NCBI GenBank assembly: GCA_016795145.1
Contig: JAEUII010000379.1
Span: 1-33,441, forward strand
Length of the DNA stretch: 33,441 nt
Direction of reading: 5' to 3'
DNA from: Planctomycetaceae bacterium
Lineage (GTDB): Bacteria; Planctomycetota; Planctomycetia; Planctomycetales; Planctomycetaceae
Position 1 is the stretch's first letter. Every line of letters starts with the position of its first letter. The notes below the pieces were generated by a model that did no database searches, was not told the origin of the DNA, and saw only the letters and a list, made by a program, of their open reading frames with translations. This document shows, one piece after another, positions 17,701 through 24,987 of this stretch. The translations under genes were made by a program, and so were the position numbers.

Positions 17701-17711
17701 CCGAGTCCTGA
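14706..17711 (+). CDS. Large membrane protein with cadherin-type domains and acidic low-complexity middle
   Basis: Read from ATG at 14706 (GTG at 14673 possible) it has 1001 residues. A signal peptide ends near residue 36 (VTAQ). Two cadherin-like modules follow: about 45-165 (FSVDKSTGEISVSKPQALNYE) and about 170-266 (VKENSPAGTAVGTVKATDMD, then FRIDPVTGEISV). The ENS, ATDxD and TGEI motifs are the calcium-binding and fold signatures of bacterial cadherin domains. A Pro/Ser/Ala-rich linker leads to a membrane span at about 460-479 (WILAICVIPGLAAAGYVYW). A ~430-residue acidic, serine-rich, probably disordered region comes next, and two more spans lie near 919-968 before a charged tail. The domain order is outside-membrane-inside. 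It stands 80 bases before the DUF58 gene and may be co-transcribed. Confidence 0.8.
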   Translation: MNSDSHPARRSVARHVLAIAAWLLSVGLTWPHVTAQESSKEEISTLNWEVQENRAKGFVVGTLRDQFPAGTSFEILADRSSIGFSVDKSTGEISVSKPQALNYEKSKVATLTVRAEKTLVEDNDPYAAQFSSSLLEEGVSAEKLKELSHRSHTVRIQIDILDVPEAAEISESEFIVKENSPAGTAVGTVKATDMDRGETLRFNIVGGNRDSMFRIDPVTGEISVAEGHSPDFETAFLFDLTVSVTDKDDLVGFGHSFVRVANQNELPATPEVRTAAEPALVKGPEATPVPPVSTSDKAATGSDSLPAKGASPSKQVDTSVAETSKSGNNSPRGPGRKIIPAPPVDPPSLNGPVVAKTEAVKQPNNPAAGATAAGSTVAGSSVAAGPDKSNPNGPQSEDAQGWKPELALAASGHESNSLNLGAGGESRNQPTVPNPPEAGRITTPGSMKVSAPQSGVQKAAWILAICVIPGLAAAGYVYWKQRKSAAVQEAPVEEEAKPEETGNEASLAQALPAEAADQAEPANAEPSKDESASAAGRKAPSIAAQLDDEGPFDPESLLSEDYFEPASSRFSPASLDPVANATLNSMNDEIEDTLRRNLSELRRDLADYQSDFRPDLSPSPTSASFDVSAESTRFDAPTTPVPVGLLASQAIDSWTERSSVESEPDRSEASLSNQDSSLSVIAEQRTLIVPQIPSSIPDISEAGADSEPENTGSSAASALRSELAELFELHSKSGVAHASSSNPKSDLSVSDSGPGHTHTESAEEDTSAHAPTGTPSQIADEEHRNSVARYLNSLLQKKEDEAPSERRKANMPHGGPERRSAEIQKKAPKSFIESYLEQHGGKLPDSGSLPVTTGSSATTSASNTTTQEPDVPAMPPIPRAPVDVSSIREHMTSFREVATRSVEQALASYQMKQVKGRLALRTMLIIALVFVTGMIFAGNAVGIMAFPSLNYLMGLAILLALGELSLQMVTYWKTRREMTSASRADNERRFEESSETVGSES

Positions 17712-17791
17712 GTTTTCGGCATGTTCTGATTCTGTTATGACACTCCACAGCGCAAAGTTATGTCATCGAACGCGTTGTTTGGATTGGTGGA

Positions 17792-18697
17792 ATGGCTTCG
17801 GAGTTACCCGAGAACCCGGCTCAGCTGGCTCAGTTTGGGCATCTGGAACTGATTGCCCATCAGCTGGTGGAAGGCGTGATGATGGGCCGCCATCGCAGCC
17901 CCTTCAAAGGTTCCAGTGTCGAATTCGTCGAGCACCGTGAATACTATCCAGGCGATGAGATCCGGCACATTGACTGGCGAGCCTTCGGAAAGACCGGCCG
18001 CTATTACGTCAAGGAATTTGAAGACGAGACCAACCTGAGGGCTCATCTGCTGGTGGACGCCAGTGGCAGCATGGCTTATGCCGGCGAGCATGTCAGCAAG
18101 TTTCAGTATGCAAAGATGCTGGCGGCGTCGCTGGCGTGGTTGCTGCTGAGCCAGAGAGATGCCGTTGGATTCGCGACGTTTGATTCCAAAGTGCGCGAGC
18201 AGATCAAACCCACGAGCAATCGTGATACGTTTCGACGAATGCTGGAGATTCTGGAAGCGACAAAGCCTGGGGAAGATACAGGGCTGTCGGCCGTGATCGA
18301 ATCGTTACTTCCCACCATGCAGCGTCGCAGTCTGATCATTCTGATCAGTGACTGTTTTGATGATCTCGACCTCCTTGCCAAAGCTCTGCAGCGTTGCCGG
18401 CATGCTCGACATGAAGTGGCGATCCTGCGAATTGCTGCCCCGGAAGAAGAACAGTTTCCGTTTGACCGACCCACGCAGTTTCGTAACCTCGAAAACCTCG
18501 ACCATCGTTTGCTGGTCGACCCGACGCGACTTCGCAAGGAATATCTGCGGCAGTATGCAGAATTCGTTCGAGGCCTCGACAAGGAATGTCTGTCGCTCGG
18601 GATCAGCTGTCACCGCCTGTTGACGAGCGATCCGCTGCAGAAAGCACTGGGCGCCTGGCTGGCAGAGCGAATGGAATCACGCGGCCCTCGTCGCTGA
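17792..18697 (+). CDS. DUF58 domain protein with von Willebrand A-like fold
   Basis: The 301-residue soluble protein carries the DUF58 signature YYPGDEIRHIDWRAFGKTGRYYVKEFE in two parts at about 51-77, followed by a metal-site motif DASGSM at 89-94 in a vWA-like fold and a later SDCFDD. DUF58 proteins usually accompany MoxR AAA+ ATPases and vWA/Bat membrane proteins, and are thought to help assemble or activate other proteins. No MoxR gene is in this window; it may lie elsewhere or be absent. The upstream cadherin protein, separated by 80 bases, is a possible functional partner. Start at 17792 ATG was chosen because it precedes the conserved QFGHLELIAHQLVEG stretch. Confidence 0.92.
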   Translation: MASELPENPAQLAQFGHLELIAHQLVEGVMMGRHRSPFKGSSVEFVEHREYYPGDEIRHIDWRAFGKTGRYYVKEFEDETNLRAHLLVDASGSMAYAGEHVSKFQYAKMLAASLAWLLLSQRDAVGFATFDSKVREQIKPTSNRDTFRRMLEILEATKPGEDTGLSAVIESLLPTMQRRSLIILISDCFDDLDLLAKALQRCRHARHEVAILRIAAPEEEQFPFDRPTQFRNLENLDHRLLVDPTRLRKEYLRQYAEFVRGLDKECLSLGISCHRLLTSDPLQKALGAWLAERMESRGPRR

Positions 18698-18790
18698 GCG
18701 GATGGTCGCTCTTCGCTGGAACCCTGACTTATGGAAAAGTCATCCTGTTCTCAGGGATGCGGAGCTTCTAGAATCGTGATTGAAAGCGAG

Positions 18791-18816
18791 TCTGACGGAA
18801 CTAATGCTCCGTCAGA
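18791..18816. terminator. Possible terminator-like hairpin after the DUF58 gene
   Basis: A perfect nine-base stem TCTGACGGA / TCCGTCAGA with an eight-base loop lies about 95 bases after the DUF58 stop. There is no T-tract after it, so it could equally be a Rho-associated or stability element. Confidence 0.4.
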
Positions 18817-18834
18817 ACAACGAAGAGCGGTTCA

Positions 18835-18900
18835 TCATTCCCGCGGAGGCGGGAACCCAGCTTTCAACGTTCTGGGTTCCCCTGTGCGCGGGAATGACGG
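18835..18900. repeat. REP-like CCCGCG...GGCGGGAA palindromic repeat
   Basis: The element begins ATTCCCGCGGAGGCGGGAA, has an inner AACCCAG...CTGGGTT pairing, and ends CGCGGGAATGACGG, so the whole 66 bases can fold into one long imperfect hairpin. A related copy lies at 30537-30604. Repeats of this type are widespread in bacteria and are extragenic. It sits between the DUF58 and DUF2617-like genes. Confidence 0.75.
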
Positions 18901-18930
18901 CTCAGCCCAGGGGCTTTTTCGAGACGACTG

Positions 18931-19479
18931 ATGACAACGGAATTGATCCGCCCGGATGTGGCGGACATGGTGCTGCGAGTTTACGAGCGTTCTGTTCATC
19001 CGGAACTGATCGAGACTCTGCGCGCGCTCCGAATTCAGGTCGGTCGTTATGAAGCCACTCTCAGACTTAGCCGCCACGGCCATTCGCTGGAATTCCGGGG
19101 AAGCGATTACACGGTGACCGAAGTTGCCACCAGCCGCCACAATCCGCTGCCAGTTCATCAATGCATGGTGGACCGAAGGCTGATCGGCTACCGAACTCAT
19201 ATGGTGGACGGACGAGGTGTTCGTTACCACTGCAGCTATCAGCTGGAAGCCGTGCCTGCAGAAGTCTATCTGCAGATCCATCGCGAAATGGAGATGGATG
19301 CTCGCAAATCCACTCTCGCGATCGCACTGCCCGGCTCCAGCACCTCCAGCCCGCTCTGCCTCAGCTTTCTGCGAAGTGATCTGCTTCCTGAAGGACTTGT
19401 CGTCCACTCGTACCACACCTTCCCCGACAACGGCGCGATCCTTCGCATTCAGACTTTGTTTGAGATCCTGCCTGAATAG
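18931..19479 (+). CDS. DUF2617-like protein of unknown function
   Basis: The 182-residue protein has no signal peptide or membrane span. It starts with a helix (MVLRVYERSVHPELIETL), continues with strands (YEATLRLSRHGHSLEF; YTVTEVAT) and ends with SYHTFPDNGAILRIQTLFE. The overall length and pattern recall DUF2617, a family known from actinobacteria and planctomycetes without a biochemical role. I am not certain of this assignment. It lies 233 bases after the DUF58 gene, with two hairpins in the gap, so it is probably an independent unit. The coding frame is well supported by its length, composition and ATG. Confidence 0.7.
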   Translation: MTTELIRPDVADMVLRVYERSVHPELIETLRALRIQVGRYEATLRLSRHGHSLEFRGSDYTVTEVATSRHNPLPVHQCMVDRRLIGYRTHMVDGRGVRYHCSYQLEAVPAEVYLQIHREMEMDARKSTLAIALPGSSTSSPLCLSFLRSDLLPEGLVVHSYHTFPDNGAILRIQTLFEILPE

Positions 19480-19773
19480 CTGATCGCAGACGTGCGTTGG
19501 CCTGCGGAGCTTTGCGAAATCGGGCTGTATCGCTGGTGCTGATTTTTCGGTTGTGTTGCGTGGACGAACGTCGCCAAAATGCAACAAAACGCAGGGTTTT
19601 CTCGCAGATTCCGGAACTCAACCAAACCCACTTTTTCCGTTCAGCGTTTCGCCGCACAACAGCGGACGGGAAACACTTGCCGGGCACCGTTACAAGTCGT
19701 CCAATTTTCGCAGATCGTGTAGCATTCAGGCAAAGACCTTCTTCCAACCTTTGCAAACTTTGCAGGTGTCATC

Positions 19774-19986
19774 ATGAATCCGAAGTCTCTCCGAATCGCT
19801 GTCTGTGGTCTGATCGCAACCGCTTGCTTCGCTGCCGCTGTCAGCGTCATCGACGTGACATCACTCGTCAATGACTCAGTGCAGATTGCTCAGCGTTATC
19901 ATCAGCGAACTCGAACAGCAAACTTCTATCAGCGATCTGCAACGGGTCGATCCACAGGGACGGCTCGAGGCATCTTCCGTCGATAG
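19774..19986 (+). CDS. Small secreted or membrane-anchored peptide, function unknown
   Basis: This 70-residue frame begins at ATG 19774 with AGGTG about eight bases upstream. The N-terminus MNPKSLRIAVCGLIATACFAAA looks like a signal peptide or single membrane anchor, followed by a short polar, arginine-rich tail. The TAG stop lies directly at the edge of a tandem repeat (19987-20178). Nothing in it is recognisable as a known family. It is short and could be a chance ORF; the signal-like start and ribosome-binding site favour a real gene. The 294 bases before it contain no other gene. Confidence 0.45.
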   Translation: MNPKSLRIAVCGLIATACFAAAVSVIDVTSLVNDSVQIAQRYHQRTRTANFYQRSATGRSTGTARGIFRR

Positions 19987-20178
19987 TGAAGAACGATTGT
20001 CTCAGTCGTTTGAGATGTGAATGCTGGAGTTACGTTGATTGGGAGCGATTGAGGACAATCGCTCTACAATGCGGCCCACCAGTGTAGAACGACTGTCTCA
20101 GTCGTTTGCGATGAAGTTGCTGGAGATGAGTTGGGTGAAGAAGCGATTGAGGACAATCGCTCTACAATGGGGCCCGCC
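19987..20178. repeat. Two tandem ~96-bp units each with two hairpins
   Basis: Units 19987-20082 and 20083-20178 align over their whole length. Each has a hairpin with a TCT loop (AACGAYTG-TCT-CAGTCGTT at 19992-20010 and 20088-20106) and a hairpin with an AGGA loop (AGCGATTG-AGGA-CAATCGCT at 20044-20063 and 20142-20161) followed by CTACAATG. The middles have diverged much more than the hairpins. These belong to the same hairpin family as the copies at 838, 971, 1161 and inside metH. Confidence 0.8.
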
Positions 20179-20233
20179 CCCGAGCTTGCTGGCGCTCGCT
20201 CGACCCCTCCCAAACGGGGTTTGGGTGGGGAGG
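20170..20233. repeat. GAGCTTGCT...CTCGACCCCTCCC dispersed element, copy 1
   Basis: The element reads GGCCCGCCCCCGAGCTTGCT, then GGCGCTCGCTCGACCCCTCC, then a palindrome CCCAAAC...GTTTGGG and GTGGGGAG. An almost identical copy in reverse orientation lies at 29756-29822. It lies in the short gap after the DUF1501 stop codon, adjoining the 96-bp tandem repeats. Confidence 0.75.
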
Positions 20234-20252
20234 ATTGGATCGCAGATGGCGG

Positions 20253-21566
20253 CTAAGCGTTGGCTTGTGTCCAGAAGCCCTGGAGCTGCTCTTCTTCCTT
20301 CACGCCGAGCGGGAACTTCTGGCTGAACGCGTGGTCGGCGATGCCGGCGAACTGGCGAAGTGCCTGATGAATGTGTTCCGGACGCACTCGGATTCCTTTG
20401 TCGGAATCTGATTTGAGTGAACCCGGATCCAGCGGCACCGCGAACTGCTTTTCATCGGTGGCTCCGATGACTCGATTGCCGGCGATGCCAGGACCGAGGA
20501 ACATCACGGAGCCGATGGACCAATGGTCCTTGCCGTTGCCCTGATTGTAATCCGGCGTACGTCCCATTTCGCTTTGCATGATCACGACAAGCTTCTCCCG
20601 GATCTGCAGCTCCTCGGCCCGATGGAGGACATAAGTGATGCCTTCCAGCAGTTCAGGGATCAGCTTCATTTGATCCTTGTCGTTGTTCGCGTGGCTGTCG
20701 AATTGTCCGATGGACAGATTCGCAGACACACAGACGCCGGCTTTGAAGGACGCCAGTGCAATCTCCGCCTGCTGTGCGAGTCGCTGCTTTGGATTCTCCT
20801 TCGGGATATACGGCGTGATTCGTGACAGAGCCTTCGAATTGATCTGAGCGGCGTGAAGCATGTTCTCCGCACGCTGACTGCGAGGAAGCAAGGGGCTGCC
20901 GGAACGCTGGTTGCGGCGATCGGCGCTGGCCTTTTCGATCAGTGACAGAGAAAAGTCATCGTGGTACGGAGCCTTTGTGTTTCCTTCGATCGAGTCTGCA
21001 TTTGCAATCCTCTGCAATGAAGGCAGGTAAGGGACTCGCGACATCGCCACAAGGTTTCCCGTTGCCGAATAATTGCCGAACGTCAAAAACGACAATGGAC
21101 ACGTCGGCCCCTGGCAGGCTGCAACCAGCGCGGGGAAGGTTGGAAAGGCGAGGCTGTCGAGCTTCCCGGTGGCCATGTAGCGTGCACACGGCGAATGATT
21201 GTTGACGGAATAATCCAGTCCGTTCAGCACCAGCAACTCTTTGCCGAATTCCTTGTAGAAATCTTCATTGCTCATGCCCTCCTGTTTGTGTTTTGCCGTG
21301 GGAGCGAACCGATGATTTCCCTCGGACAGGATCTCGCCCGCTTCGAACAGCCGATTGATTCCTCCCGCGCCTTTCGGGTCCATCAGGTAAGTTGTGTCCC
21401 AGCCGCCGGACGCGTTGAAGACGATGTAGTACGGCCCTTCATACGGAGGCAGTTCCGCCGCCTCATCAGCTCGGACATCTTCGCCGCGCACGGCCGCCGT
21501 CAGGCCAAGTCCTGCCATCGCACAGGTCTTCAGGAAATCACGTCGAGCTGGTGATGTGTGTTTCAT
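20253..21566 (-). CDS. DUF1501 protein, Tat-exported
   Basis: The 437-residue protein begins with a twin-arginine signal (SPARRDFLKTCAMAG, Arg8-Arg9), so it is exported folded. It carries the DUF1501 landmarks: a YYIVFNASGGWD strand (about 47-57), FDSHANN (289-295, the usual FDTHxxN), SEMGRTP (332-338) and GKDHW (345-349). DUF1501 is related to the alkaline-phosphatase/sulfatase superfamily, but the reaction is not known. It begins nine bases after the stop of the di-heme protein gene on the same strand, so the two form an operon. In planctomycetes DUF1501 genes usually pair with PSCyt1/DUF1549/DUF1553 proteins; here the partner is an unusual relative. Confidence 0.93.
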   Translation of the reverse strand: MKHTSPARRDFLKTCAMAGLGLTAAVRGEDVRADEAAELPPYEGPYYIVFNASGGWDTTYLMDPKGAGGINRLFEAGEILSEGNHRFAPTAKHKQEGMSNEDFYKEFGKELLVLNGLDYSVNNHSPCARYMATGKLDSLAFPTFPALVAACQGPTCPLSFLTFGNYSATGNLVAMSRVPYLPSLQRIANADSIEGNTKAPYHDDFSLSLIEKASADRRNQRSGSPLLPRSQRAENMLHAAQINSKALSRITPYIPKENPKQRLAQQAEIALASFKAGVCVSANLSIGQFDSHANNDKDQMKLIPELLEGITYVLHRAEELQIREKLVVIMQSEMGRTPDYNQGNGKDHWSIGSVMFLGPGIAGNRVIGATDEKQFAVPLDPGSLKSDSDKGIRVRPEHIHQALRQFAGIADHAFSQKFPLGVKEEEQLQGFWTQANA

Positions 21567-21575
21567 CTGCGCATC

Positions 21576-23918
21576 TTATTCATACAGAAATTCTGGCTGT
21601 CGCAGCAGGTACGTCACGACGGCTCGCCATGCTCGCACGGTGTAATGAGGATCCGGAACGGGGCTTTCCAGTCCCTGACGGCAGTGCCAGTTTTCCTGAG
21701 GATCAAATCGCCCCTGTTCGGCAGCTGCATTAACGACGGAAGCGAACAACTGGAACGAACGATCGACTTCAGCAGAATCGATCGCGTCTTCTCGCCCAAG
21801 AACATGCTGATGAAGATGCACGATCGTTTCGCGGATCTTTCGATCGTCATCGTCTGACTTCCCCGGAAGGACGCTGGGTTCCATATTCGGAAACAACAAC
21901 CGCCGGTCCGGGCTGCGACTAAAATCCAGCGAGACATTCCTGCACGCCACATCATTGGACAGAGTTCGCTGAATGGCTCCCATCGCACCGCTCGGATCCG
22001 TGGCGCGTTCGGTGACTTCTTTGGAATCAATGCCGCCGTAGAGCATTGCAGTTTGTTCGTTCAGACGTCCCCATTTCTTTCCGAAGACCGCGGCCACTTT
22101 GCGTTCCAGTTGCTCCGGGCTCAGCATCCGAACGACGCCAATCTCATCCAGTTCTGCAAGGCGTTCTTCAGATGGCGTTTCCGTGGACAGCACATCGGCA
22201 CGATAGAAGTCTGACAGAACCCAGTCCTTCATCAGCTGCTTGAAGTTGTAACCTCCGCTGACAAACTTCTCGGCGAGTGTATCGATCGTACACTGCTGCG
22301 TCTGCCAGGCACGATACTTCGCATTGAACAGCGGATCATCGACATCCTTCGGAGCTGCAATCGGACGCCGTCCGGTCAGCAGAAAGAAGGCATGCCCGGC
22401 CATCGTGCGAGCGAAACGTGGATCTTCGACGGTGCGTTCGCCGAGCCACTGAAGAGCCCGCCAGCGTTCTTCGGCTGGCAGGTCCTTGCCTTCAAATCCG
22501 GCCTGGAACATGTCCGCGAACCAGCCATCTTTGCGACGGCCATAGATGCTGAAGTTCGTGTCGAATCGCCAATAGTCCTGAAACAGGCTGGCCACGGGAT
22601 CCAAAGTCCTGTGGCACACAACGCACTCCGAAGCCTGCATCGTTGGAATCTCAAACTTCGCCGTGACGGCAGCGGCATCCGAGCCTCGAGCGGCAAGCTC
22701 CAGAATGTCGACGCCAAGGAAGTGCAGGTAGTACATTCTTGCACGGAGACGATTTCGGTTTGTCTCCGTTGTCGGATAGCGACTGAGGTACTGGAAGGTG
22801 CTGAGTACGCCGGCATGCGGATAAAAGCCGGTCGCCGATTCCTGATTTTCTGATTTGTTCCGACCGATCAATGCTTTCAGTTTGACGGGAACATATTCAA
22901 ACGGATCTTCGACGTTCTTGAACTGATCCTTCAGCTCTTCGAACACGCCATAACCGCGAGCCGAATACGGCGACACCATGATGTAGTCTGCCGTGATGAT
23001 CTCTGTGAAAGGCCGATCGTTGCGAACGATGTGCTCGATGAGCCTCATCGGTTCATCCAGAAGCGCCGCACGATAGTCATCAGCCAGTTTGTATCCGGCC
23101 TTCTGCCGTTCTTTTTCGTCAGTGATGTGGCTGAGATCAAAGTGCTGATACCAGCCACGCGTCTTCTCGAAATGTTCGTACGACAGCACTGTCTGGTCCG
23201 GGTTCCCGTCGACACCCTGAGTCAGAAAAATGTCATTGAAGCCTTCGCGCAGTCGTTCATAAAAGGCGTCTTCGCGCAGGACGTTGTCGAGCACGCCTGC
23301 GACAGCATTGAGTCCGCCGGACGTCACGAGATCTCGTTCTTTCTTCGTCGGAAGTCTACCGGCCAGCGACAGTGTGGCCTTACGGAGCAGCTGCAAATCG
23401 CTGCACATGGCAACGCCTTCAAAGAACGGACGATCTGGTTCCGTGGCCTGCGGCTCATTGGGTTTCGCAGCGGATTGACGCTGGGCGAACTCTTCAAGGA
23501 TCTTTGCTCCGGTGGAATCCGGAGCGACGACTTCTTTGCCACCGTGATCCAGTCCACCGGTGGCTTTTACGACAAGCAACGAGCGACTTTCGTGAGACTG
23601 TTCTGCCATGGTCGCAAACGCATCGCGATTGTGACGCAGCACGGCAGCGAGCTGTTCACGGGGACTGGTCGTTGGGTCACGAAGTATGAAGCGAGTCTCC
23701 GAAGCGTCACCGTCTGTGCGGTGACACTTGAGACATTCATTCTGACCTATGGTGGCCCAGACCTTCTGACCAAACCATGTGTCGGCTGCGGAACTTGCAC
23801 TGGAAACCGGGCACGGCGCAGTTTGAGCAAAAGATAGGCTGGTATTCGTCATCATCACGATCGCAAATGCGATGAGATGTGATGCGAACAAGCGAGTCGA
23901 TGGCAATGAACGAAGCAT
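21576..23918 (-). CDS. Exported di-heme PSCyt2-like cytochrome protein
   Basis: The 780-residue protein has a signal peptide (hydrophobic HLIAFAIVMM, ending SFAQT) and two c-type heme sites: CLKCH at 62-66 and CVVCH at 432-436 (HRTLDPVASLFQDYWRFD). Between them, LLRKATLSLAGRLPTKKERD (about 178-195, FIRRxxLDLxGRLPTxxE in DUF1549/PSCyt2) and RPFTEIITADYIMVSPYS recall the PSCyt2 family, whereas the second heme context CxxCHRxxDPxxxxFxxYD is that of DUF1588-type proteins. The C-terminus ends VTYLLRQPEFLYE. Transcribed just before DUF1501 as the first gene of the operon. The start ATG at 23918 was chosen for its signal peptide. Its repeat-filled upstream region is shared with the divergent DUF1552 operon. 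Confidence 0.85.
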   Translation of the reverse strand: MLRSLPSTRLFASHLIAFAIVMMTNTSLSFAQTAPCPVSSASSAADTWFGQKVWATIGQNECLKCHRTDGDASETRFILRDPTTSPREQLAAVLRHNRDAFATMAEQSHESRSLLVVKATGGLDHGGKEVVAPDSTGAKILEEFAQRQSAAKPNEPQATEPDRPFFEGVAMCSDLQLLRKATLSLAGRLPTKKERDLVTSGGLNAVAGVLDNVLREDAFYERLREGFNDIFLTQGVDGNPDQTVLSYEHFEKTRGWYQHFDLSHITDEKERQKAGYKLADDYRAALLDEPMRLIEHIVRNDRPFTEIITADYIMVSPYSARGYGVFEELKDQFKNVEDPFEYVPVKLKALIGRNKSENQESATGFYPHAGVLSTFQYLSRYPTTETNRNRLRARMYYLHFLGVDILELAARGSDAAAVTAKFEIPTMQASECVVCHRTLDPVASLFQDYWRFDTNFSIYGRRKDGWFADMFQAGFEGKDLPAEERWRALQWLGERTVEDPRFARTMAGHAFFLLTGRRPIAAPKDVDDPLFNAKYRAWQTQQCTIDTLAEKFVSGGYNFKQLMKDWVLSDFYRADVLSTETPSEERLAELDEIGVVRMLSPEQLERKVAAVFGKKWGRLNEQTAMLYGGIDSKEVTERATDPSGAMGAIQRTLSNDVACRNVSLDFSRSPDRRLLFPNMEPSVLPGKSDDDDRKIRETIVHLHQHVLGREDAIDSAEVDRSFQLFASVVNAAAEQGRFDPQENWHCRQGLESPVPDPHYTVRAWRAVVTYLLRQPEFLYE

Positions 23919-24987
23919 AGGAAGGCAGGCTGAAACGCGGGGGGTTAACCACGGAGGACGCAGAGTACACAGAGGAGAAACTCAGAGGTAGTGTGCTGAA
24001 GAAATGAAACCAGGGAGAAGTGAAACGCAGAGGGCGCAGAGGACGCGGAGGAATCGCAGGAGAGTTGCAGTTGCGTCTCCTCTGCGACCTCCGCGGCCTC
24101 TGCGTTAATACCGCCTGCCTCTCTGCGATTCGCCTCCGTGCTCTCTGTGACCTCTGTGGTGAAATCTGCGATTACCGAGCATTGACAACAGAGACATGAC
24201 ACATAAATCGCAGGGGTTAACCACGGAGGACACAGAGTACACGGAAGATAAACACAGAGGCGGGGCGTTGAAGAGTTGAAACGCAGAGGTCGCAGAGGAC
24301 GCGGAGGAATCACGTGAGAGCTGCAATTGTGTTTCCTCTGCGCCCTCTGCTGCCTCTGCGTTAATACCGCCTGCCTCACCGCGATTCACCTCCGTGCTCT
24401 CTGTGACCTCTGTGGTGAAATCTGCGATTACCGAGCATTGACAACAGAGACATGACACATGAATCGCAGGGGTTAACCACGGAGGACACAGAGTACACGG
24501 AAGATAAACACAGAGGCGGGGCGTTGAAGAGTTGAAACGCAGAGGTCGCAGAGGACGCGGAGGAATCACGTGAAAGCTGCAATTGTGTTTCCTCTGCGCT
24601 CTCCGCGGCCTCTGCGTTAATAGCTTCCGCTTCTTTGCGATTCACCTCCGAGCTCTCTGTGACCTCTGTGGTGAAATCGGCGATGCCTGAACACTGAAAC
24701 ATGACACATGAATCGCAGGGGTTAACCACGGAGGGCACAGAGGGCACAGAGGATAATCGCAGAGGTAGTGTGATGAAGAAATGAAACCAGGGAGAAGTGG
24801 AACGCAGAGGGCGCAGAGGACGCGGAGGAATTGCAGGAGAGCTGCAAATGCGTCTCCTCTGCTGCCTCTGCGTTAATACTGCCCCTGAATTGATCGGGCG
24901 TTTGCGTTACGACCAGCCGGGGCGGTATGTTGTGATTCTGTATCCTCGTTTGCTTCCTTCCGGTTTGCTGATTGAGAGTTCATTCGC
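23919..24987. promoter_or_regulatory. Divergent promoter region occupied by a repeat array
   Basis: This gap between the leftward di-heme/DUF1501 operon and the rightward DUF1552 operon is almost wholly repeat. Only about 20 bases before it (23919-23938) and about 100 after it (24889-24987) are unique. The rightward promoter most likely lies in the latter stretch or in the last unit; no confident -35/-10 pair is visible. No gene is seen. Confidence 0.4.
23939..24888. repeat. Array of four ~250-bp inverted-repeat units (ACCACGGAGGACACAGAG type)
   Basis: Units begin with GGGGTTAACCACGGAGG at 23939, 24213, 24469 and 24718 (lengths about 274, 256, 249 and 171, the last truncated). In a full unit ACCACGGAGGACACAGAG pairs with CTCTGTGACCTCTGTGGTG further on, and ACGCAGAGG..CGGAGGAA pairs with TTCCTCTGCG..TCTGCGTTAA, giving nested hairpins. 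Units B and C are nearly identical. Minus-strand open frames through the array (PSVVNPCDSCVM, HREHGGES) are repeat translations and not proteins. The array fills most of the 1069 bases between divergent operons. Confidence 0.9.

Noticed and set aside
18791..18816. Strong intrinsic terminator after the DUF58 gene
   Set aside because: The stem is perfect but no T-tract follows on either strand, so it is listed only as terminator-like.
23945..24747. Minus-strand ORFs of 123-154 residues through the array
   Set aside because: Their translations repeat the same peptide in each unit (for example PSVVNPCDSCVM, HRGHREHG) and lie wholly in the repeat; these are translations of repeat DNA.
23939..24888. 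CRISPR-like array of regular repeats
   Set aside because: Units are ~250 bp, repeat-to-repeat similarity covers whole units with no unique spacers, and no cas gene is near. It is a tandem inverted-repeat array.
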